Notes under the pieces: generated by a model
Database searches by the model: none
Told to the model about the DNA's origin: nothing
The model's input: the letters and a program-made list of their open reading frames with translations, nothing else
Position numbers and translations under genes: made by a program
Part shown: in pieces, positions 61,801 to 64,000 of the stretch
Numbering within the stretch: the first letter of the stretch is position 1
Layout of the letters: the number at the start of each line of letters is the position of its first letter
NCBI GenBank assembly: GCA_003342895.1
Contig: PTFA01000042.1
Coordinates: 3,092,716 to 3,156,715, forward strand
Direction of reading: 5' to 3'
From: Casuarius casuarius
Taxonomy: Eukaryota > Chordata > Aves > Casuariiformes > Casuariidae
DNA: 64,000 nucleotides

Positions 61801-63900
61801 AAGTTTCCCCTTCTCCTGGCTGCTATGTTTTCCTGAACAGATGAGTTTATACTAAGGTTTGGGAGAGCATCAACCACAGCTCAGGAAAAAAAGCAGAGGG
61901 GGATTGTCCCAACAGATATTTAGGTATCAGTCAAAACCACTAGCCAGTATGCTATAAAGAGCTAAAAAGGGCATAGAGGGTCAAGGAGACATAATCAGAG
62001 TAACCAAGGATGCCTAAAAAGTATGAGGGGTGGAGCATCACTGGGGAGCGAGCAAGTAAAGCCAGCATACCTCAGGGTGTATCAGGCTATGACATTCCAC
62101 GCTCTCAAGAGTGGCGGATCAAAAACAATACAGAGAAATTCTGGGAAGCTGTTCCTTTCTAATTGTCATGTTGGTGCATTTTCCATTGAAGCTACTACAG
62201 TGTTTTCAGCCTGCTTCCCCCCTCCCCAAGTCGGTCAGCTCCTTCATGTATGGTATGTTTGTCACCCTTGTTGACTGGGGCATACACCATCCCAGGCATG
62301 CATTCACTGTGCCCAGCATTTGCAGCAGGCATGGTGAACCCTGCACACAGCCACCACTGAATTGGTTCCTGGAAGCGCTGGCATCTTGCTGCTGTGCTGG
62401 GCCTGCCAGCTTGCAATGGCTGCAAGCCACTCATTCCATCTTTGCCTCAAGTATGGAAATGGCATGATTAAAACTGTCATGGGCACCATCACTGTCAAGA
62501 TGTGGCCTTGTGAACTGGTGCAGGGGATAAGTGGCAGCTTCTGCGATGTAAATGGAAATTCAAACAGCCTAGTTTTTCTTGCAAAGAAGATACTAACATC
62601 CCTTTCAACCTGAGACTGTTCAGAAGAAATGGACAGCAGGAGTCCCGATTAAGTTGCTGAGATGCCTACAGTTCTCCCTTGATGGTTCTCCAGTGTCGCC
62701 CTGGCAAGGCCAGCAGTCCTTGCAATTTATGCAGCCATAACCACTGTAGGATGGGCATTGAATGGGAGTGTGGGGTCCACATCAGTGATTCCCCCACAGA
62801 TGGCCTAAATGATTCTGTAGATGTCACTCACACATGCTGCTCAGCAGTTAGAAAATAACCTTCAAGACCATCTGCATGCCTCTGCCCTTCCCAGATTCGC
62901 AGGAGTTGAGTTGCAGAGCTCCGAAAAAAGGCAGTAGCTTTCCTCTTGAACATGTAGGGACTGCTGAAATCTTGTGTGAGGGCATGGTGCCAGCTCGTGA
63001 CAACCTCAACAGCACCCCTTCTCATCCAAATTGTGCACCCACTGGCTATTCTTCCCGTGTCTTAAGGACAACACATTCCTGCTAGTCTGAGCTCTTACCC
63101 CAGGCCTGAAACCTCTGTTCAGCTATGGACGAAGCAGTCACTGTAGCGAGGATTCCCAGGAAGCTGTTTGGCTCTGTGTCCTTGTGGAAACCAAAGTGTC
63201 AGAAGACGGGCATCAGTTCACGCTGGGTCCTTCTCACCTTGCTTCTGCTGCTTTAGGCATAAGCCCTGCACTGCTCCCCAGCTGTGCTTCGCAGAGCATG
63301 TTGTCCAAATTCAGAGTGGGATAGGGCACAGAGCAGCAACACTAGAGCTTATGTGTGAGACTTCATACACACGAGTGTCATCTGAGTGACAGACAAATCT
63401 ACAGTGTGGCGCCTTATAGAGGGGCATGCTGACAAAGATGCAAAAGCCTGTAGGAAACTTCCTTTTCAGAGAGTTTTGAACCGTATCTATAGGGGAGACA
63501 GGCAGTGCTGTGCTGCAATATATTTAATCTGAAATTAATTCTCCAAATGAGGTACACTGGAAATGGGAGGAGCTTCTCACAAACTGCTTTAATCTACTGA
63601 TCTGTTACTGTACTGAGTTATGAGCTAACATAGACATAGCCTATTACTGAAAGAATTCGTCCCGAAGTTCTGGGAAACCCAGTTTACTTTCTGGCTACAT
63701 ATATTTAATTAAAAAAAAATACATATTTTTATCATTATTGTTCTTTTCCCCAGTGCCTACAACATTCCCAGCTTTCGTGCTGGTGCTCAGTTGCTCAGCT
63801 CATTGAGTGGATATGCCTATACCAAGCGAGCCTGGAAAAAAGAAGTTCTTGAGTTATATATGGATCCAGCTTTTTTCCAAATGGACACTTCATGCACTCA
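19740..63900 (+). CDS. DOP1B: DOP1B (Dopey-2), 29 coding exons, 3' end outside window
   Basis: The 29 exons listed below join in one open frame of 5954 nt (1984 codons plus two bases) with GT-AG introns and matching phases at every junction. The product matches vertebrate DOP1B throughout: the start [18 protein letters not shown], the Dopey N-terminal domain to about residue 305, [14 protein letters not shown] in the middle, and [19 protein letters not shown]1 proteins are large peripheral scaffolds that act with MON2 at Golgi and endosome membranes; the yeast counterpart Dop1 also works with the flippase Neo1. The ATG has A at -3 and G at +4. A three-codon uORF ends one base before it. About 310 C-terminal residues, including the leucine-rich end, lie beyond the window. 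DOP1A is less likely given the neighbour CBR1. Confidence 0.97.
23041..23062 (+). repeat. (GTTT)n microsatellite
   Basis: About five uninterrupted TGTT/GTTT units in the large DOP1B intron. Confidence 0.85.
27475..27506. repeat. G-run/C-run foldback
   Basis: G7-A-GG-A-GGG (27475-27488) is followed by TTGCT and C13 (27494-27506). The arms can pair into a GC-only hairpin, and each strand has quadruplex/i-motif potential. It lies deep in a DOP1B intron. Confidence 0.8.
29402..29583 (+). CDS. DOP1B: DOP1B coding exon 2 (residues 47-107)
   Basis: It encodes [14 protein letters not shown], then [20 protein letters not shown] and [12 protein letters not shown], the most conserved block of the Dopey N-terminal domain. 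The acceptor is TTTGCTTAG; the donor is CAG|GTAAAC, phase 2. Confidence 0.96.
29679..29849 (+). CDS. DOP1B: DOP1B coding exon 3 (residues 107-164)
   Basis: It encodes [20 protein letters not shown] and [21 protein letters not shown]. The acceptor is unusual: about 15 A residues separate the pyrimidine tract from the AG at 29677-29678. The intron before it is only 95 bp. Confidence 0.94.
29850..32155 (+). other. DOP1B intron 3
   Basis: 2.3 kb of A+T-rich unique sequence. A 104-codon frame at 30155-30469 has no family resemblance. Nothing else supported was seen. Confidence 0.65.
32156..32345 (+). CDS. DOP1B: DOP1B coding exon 4 (residues 164-227)
   Basis: It encodes [40 protein letters not shown] and [20 protein letters not shown]. 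The acceptor is CATACAG; the donor is ACA|GTAAGT, phase 0. Confidence 0.96.
32346..33276 (+). other. DOP1B intron 4
   Basis: 0.93 kb, A+T-rich, with no feature beyond C-rich stretches near 32857-32880. Confidence 0.65.
33277..33375 (+). CDS. DOP1B: DOP1B coding exon 5 (residues 228-260)
   Basis: A 99-bp exon encoding [18 protein letters not shown] and [15 protein letters not shown], still within the Dopey N-terminal domain. It follows TTTTACAG and ends at ATG|GTAAGA, phase 0. Confidence 0.95.
33376..34131 (+). other. DOP1B intron 5 with T22 run
   Basis: 0.76 kb. A T22 run at 33700-33721 follows AAAAAC. No other feature was seen. Confidence 0.65.
34132..34255 (+). CDS. DOP1B: DOP1B coding exon 6 (residues 261-302)
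   Basis: It encodes [39 protein letters not shown] and LG, the end of the N-terminal domain. The acceptor is TCATCCTAG; the donor is CTAG|GTACTG, phase 1. Confidence 0.95.
34256..35014 (+). other. DOP1B intron 6
   Basis: 0.76 kb of unique sequence; nothing further seen. Confidence 0.6.
35015..35115 (+). CDS. DOP1B: DOP1B coding exon 7 (residues 302-335)
   Basis: It encodes a variable linker rich in Gly, Thr and Ser and then [13 protein letters not shown]. It ends at GAG|GTCAGT, phase 0. Confidence 0.94.
35116..35575 (+). other. DOP1B intron 7
   Basis: 460 bp, A+T-rich, with no feature seen. Confidence 0.6.
35576..35690 (+). CDS. DOP1B: DOP1B coding exon 8 (residues 336-374)
   Basis: It encodes [20 protein letters not shown] and [19 protein letters not shown], helical-repeat-like sequence well conserved in the family. 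The donor is ATAG|GTAACA, phase 1. Confidence 0.95.
35691..38291 (+). other. DOP1B intron 8 (2.6 kb)
   Basis: It contains interrupted T/C runs at about 36127-36170 and a (TC)n-rich pyrimidine tract at about 37525-37567. A 133-codon frame at 35999-36400 crosses the first tract and resembles no family. Confidence 0.65.
37525..37573 (+). repeat. (TC)n polypyrimidine tract
   Basis: About ten TC units, then TTTCTCTCTCC and a T-run, give almost 50 bp of strand-asymmetric pyrimidine sequence within a DOP1B intron. Confidence 0.85.
38292..38412 (+). CDS. DOP1B: DOP1B coding exon 9 (residues 374-414)
   Basis: It encodes [40 protein letters not shown]. The acceptor is AACTGCAG; the donor is ACAAG|GTATAA, phase 2. 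Confidence 0.95.
38413..38911 (+). other. DOP1B intron 9
   Basis: 0.5 kb, A+T-rich, with no feature seen. Confidence 0.6.
38912..39031 (+). CDS. DOP1B: DOP1B coding exon 10 (residues 414-454)
   Basis: It encodes [40 protein letters not shown]. The acceptor is CTCTCTCAG; it ends in phase 2 at TTTCAG|GTGACT. Confidence 0.95.
39032..39630 (+). other. DOP1B intron 10
   Basis: 0.6 kb of unique sequence; nothing further seen. Confidence 0.6.
39631..39736 (+). CDS. DOP1B: DOP1B coding exon 11 (residues 454-489)
   Basis: It encodes a short variable segment and then [20 protein letters not shown] and L. It follows CAATGCCAG and ends at TTG|GTAAGA, phase 0. Confidence 0.94.
39737..40215 (+). other. 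DOP1B intron 11
   Basis: 0.48 kb, A+T-rich, with no feature seen. Confidence 0.6.
40216..40407 (+). CDS. DOP1B: DOP1B coding exon 12 (residues 490-553)
   Basis: It encodes [40 protein letters not shown] and [10 protein letters not shown]. It ends at AGG|GTAGGT, phase 0. Confidence 0.95.
40408..41247 (+). other. DOP1B intron 12
   Basis: 0.84 kb of unique sequence; nothing further seen. Confidence 0.6.
41248..41941 (+). CDS. DOP1B: DOP1B coding exon 13 (residues 554-785)
   Basis: A 694-bp exon. It begins SPVKKENG and includes [44 protein letters not shown], a Lys/Ser-rich variable stretch, [20 protein letters not shown] and [15 protein letters not shown]. The DSGIGLS motif is a Ser-rich, probably phosphorylated signature of this family. 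It ends in phase 1 at CCTG|GTAAGA. Confidence 0.96.
41942..43457 (+). other. DOP1B intron 13 (1.5 kb)
   Basis: Unique sequence with a few overlapping minus-strand frames near 42152-42463 that resemble nothing known. A small hairpin near 42930 looks faintly tRNA-like but fails the usual tests. Confidence 0.6.
43458..43726 (+). CDS. DOP1B: DOP1B coding exon 14 (residues 785-874)
   Basis: It encodes [39 protein letters not shown], then [20 protein letters not shown] and EKTDFYQ. The acceptor TTATCTTCTGAG at 43457 was chosen over CCAG at 43470 because it restores phase 1; CCAG would break the frame. The donor is CAG|GTGTCA, phase 0. Confidence 0.92.
43727..44514 (+). other. DOP1B intron 14
   Basis: 0.79 kb containing two G-runs (about 43784-43800 and 43988-43994). 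No other feature was seen. Confidence 0.6.
44515..44667 (+). CDS. DOP1B: DOP1B coding exon 15 (residues 875-925)
   Basis: It encodes [40 protein letters not shown] and [11 protein letters not shown]. It follows GTTCCCTAG and ends at AAA|GTAAGT, phase 0. Confidence 0.96.
44668..45694 (+). other. DOP1B intron 15
   Basis: 1.0 kb of A+T-rich sequence; nothing further seen. Confidence 0.6.
45695..45795 (+). CDS. DOP1B: DOP1B coding exon 16 (residues 926-959)
   Basis: It encodes [33 protein letters not shown]. The acceptor CATGCAAAG has a weak pyrimidine tract. It ends in phase 2 at GATAG|GTATTT. Confidence 0.95.
45796..46533 (+). other. DOP1B intron 16
   Basis: 0.74 kb, A+T-rich, with no feature seen. 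Confidence 0.6.
46534..46724 (+). CDS. DOP1B: DOP1B coding exon 17 (residues 959-1023)
   Basis: It encodes [40 protein letters not shown], five consecutive Leu, [18 protein letters not shown]. It follows CTCCATTCAG and ends in phase 1 at GCAG|GTAAAA. Confidence 0.95.
46725..48440 (+). other. DOP1B intron 17 (1.7 kb)
   Basis: Unique sequence with a T20 run at 48245-48264 that is followed by AG, a decoy acceptor 175 bp before the true one. No gene was seen. Confidence 0.6.
48441..50055 (+). CDS. DOP1B: DOP1B coding exon 18, 1615 bp (residues 1023-1561)
   Basis: The giant internal exon carries over a quarter of the coding sequence present. After [10 protein letters not shown] it has [20 protein letters not shown], then a roughly 150-residue Ser/Glu/Asp-rich, probably disordered insert to [13 protein letters not shown] helical domain follows from [20 protein letters not shown] through [39 protein letters not shown] and [20 protein letters not shown]. 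The donor is AAG|GTAAGA, phase 2. Confidence 0.97.
50056..50688 (+). other. DOP1B intron 18
   Basis: 0.63 kb. Overlapping minus-strand frames (50211-50550) have no recognisable similarity. Confidence 0.6.
50689..50800 (+). CDS. DOP1B: DOP1B coding exon 19 (residues 1561-1598)
   Basis: It encodes [38 protein letters not shown]. The acceptor is TTCTCTAAAG; the donor is AAG|GTAACT, phase 0. Confidence 0.94.
50801..51521 (+). other. DOP1B intron 19
   Basis: 0.72 kb with T11G7 at about 51162-51178 and a G-run near 51270. No gene was seen. Confidence 0.6.
51522..51710 (+). CDS. DOP1B: DOP1B coding exon 20 (residues 1599-1661)
   Basis: It encodes [39 protein letters not shown] and a [17 protein letters not shown] tail. 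It follows TTTTTCTAG and ends at AAA|GTAGGA, phase 0. Confidence 0.95.
51711..52997 (+). other. DOP1B intron 20
   Basis: 1.3 kb of A+T-rich sequence; nothing further seen. Confidence 0.6.
52998..53123 (+). CDS. DOP1B: DOP1B coding exon 21 (residues 1662-1703)
   Basis: It encodes [40 protein letters not shown]. It ends at AAG|GTGACA, phase 0. Confidence 0.94.
53124..53746 (+). other. DOP1B intron 21
   Basis: 0.62 kb, A+T-rich, with no feature seen. Confidence 0.6.
53747..53881 (+). CDS. DOP1B: DOP1B coding exon 22 (residues 1704-1748)
   Basis: It encodes [40 protein letters not shown]. It follows TTTTTTGTTAG and ends at GAG|GTAACT, phase 0. Confidence 0.95.
53882..54549 (+). other. DOP1B intron 22
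   Basis: 0.67 kb of unique sequence; nothing further seen. Confidence 0.6.
54550..54605 (+). CDS. DOP1B: DOP1B coding exon 23 (residues 1749-1767)
   Basis: A 56-bp micro-exon encoding [19 protein letters not shown]. It was found by phase and family similarity between TCTTTCAG and AAG|GTAATT; it ends in phase 2. Confidence 0.92.
54606..55526 (+). other. DOP1B intron 23
   Basis: 0.92 kb, ending in T18 with an ambiguous base at 55519 inside the pyrimidine tract. TG-rich short repeats lie near 55395-55438. Confidence 0.6.
55527..55631 (+). CDS. DOP1B: DOP1B coding exon 24 (residues 1767-1802)
   Basis: It encodes [34 protein letters not shown]. The acceptor TCCCAG follows the T-run; the donor is CTCAG|GTACAA, phase 2. 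Confidence 0.95.
55717..55783 (+). CDS. DOP1B: DOP1B coding exon 25 (residues 1802-1824)
   Basis: A 67-bp exon after an 85-bp intron. It encodes [20 protein letters not shown] and DLQ. It ends at CAG|GTACAG, phase 0. Confidence 0.93.
55784..57138 (+). other. DOP1B intron 25
   Basis: 1.36 kb of A+T-rich unique sequence; nothing further seen. Confidence 0.6.
57139..57280 (+). CDS. DOP1B: DOP1B coding exon 26 (residues 1825-1872)
   Basis: It encodes [35 protein letters not shown] and a Ser/Pro-Asp linker. It follows TTATAG and ends in phase 1 at AATG|GTAACA. Confidence 0.94.
57281..57754 (+). other. DOP1B intron 26 with A+T-rich tandem block
   Basis: 474 bp. It contains the degenerate TATA/AGTATA repeat at 57341-57428. 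Confidence 0.65.
57341..57428. repeat. Degenerate AGTATAWAA-type tandem repeat
   Basis: Irregular units of AAGTATATA/AAGTATAAG are bounded by two identical 12-mers, AGTATAAGGTGT, at 57341-57352 and 57417-57428. It looks like slippage-grown A+T-rich sequence. Confidence 0.8.
57755..57837 (+). CDS. DOP1B: DOP1B coding exon 27 (residues 1872-1899)
   Basis: An 83-bp exon encoding a [15 protein letters not shown] linker and [13 protein letters not shown]. It ends at GAA|GTAAGT, phase 0. Confidence 0.92.
58067..58176 (+). CDS. DOP1B: DOP1B coding exon 28 (residues 1900-1936)
   Basis: It encodes [36 protein letters not shown]. The acceptor is ATTTTTGAG; it ends in phase 2 at CACAG|GTGATT. Confidence 0.95.
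58177..63753 (+). other. DOP1B intron 28 (5.6 kb) with a G+C-richer block
   Basis: From about 59.4 to 63.4 kb the sequence is visibly richer in G+C than other introns and holds many moderate open frames on both strands (for example 59499-59819 +, 60128-60358 -, 62111-62467 +, 62828-63025 -). None resembles a family I can name. It could be an old, mutated insertion or just an isochore patch. Confidence 0.5.
63754..63900 (+). CDS. DOP1B: DOP1B coding exon 29 (residues 1936-1985), last in window
   Basis: It encodes [49 protein letters not shown]. It follows TTTTCCCCAG and ends in phase 2 at ACTCA|GTAAGG. The remaining exons lie beyond position 64000. Confidence 0.95.
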
Positions 63901-64000
63901 GTAAGGCATGAGATTGTAGTACTCTGTGATTTTATTCTGAATTTACAAAGAAAGGCTTTAAAAGAGAATGAACTAACATTGAAAAAAGTCTGTTTTGTAC

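Noticed and set aside
1..64000. Bacterial-type systems, CRISPR arrays, intact LTR or LINE elements
   Set aside because: No spaced direct-repeat array, no reverse transcriptase or integrase frame and no terminal repeats were seen; the window is ordinary vertebrate gene territory.

Overview
This window is vertebrate nuclear DNA from a sauropsid, most likely a bird. The evidence is multi-exon genes with GT-AG introns, two unmethylated-looking CpG islands, few recognisable interspersed repeats and compact introns. Species cannot be read from the sequence. Both intact genes are on the + strand. Their order, a carbonyl reductase followed by DOP1B (DOPEY2), matches human 21q22 (SETD4-CBR1-CBR3-DOP1B-MORC3).

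Layout. 1-590: upstream sequence without a supported gene. About 600-1240: CpG island 1, with a 17-bp x3 tandem repeat, a YY1-like site and a probable non-coding first exon of CBR1. 2126-8388: three coding exons of CBR1, a complete 276-residue NADPH-dependent carbonyl reductase. 8389-about 9000: 3' UTR. 9000-16100: intergenic, with a decayed first coding exon of a second carbonyl reductase at 12151-12466, where mammals carry CBR3. About 16110-17340: CpG island 2, the DOP1B promoter, with an 85-base N gap beside a C-run and RFX-like and YY1-like sites. 19711-63900: DOP1B, 29 coding exons that join in one open frame for 1984 codons plus two bases. The gene runs off the right edge; roughly the last 310 residues of a family of about 2300 are missing.

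CBR1 is a soluble cytosolic short-chain dehydrogenase/reductase. DOP1B is a large scaffold of the DOP1-MON2 system acting in Golgi/endosome membrane traffic. The two share a conserved neighbourhood, not a pathway. No bacterial-type features, CRISPR array, intact mobile element or convincing RNA gene was found. The items most worth a second look are the decayed CBR copy, a three-codon uORF ending one base before the DOP1B start, an acceptor with an A-run between pyrimidine tract and AG, the non-coding 5' exon of CBR1, and an unidentified G+C-richer block at about 59.4-63.4 kb inside the last DOP1B intron.
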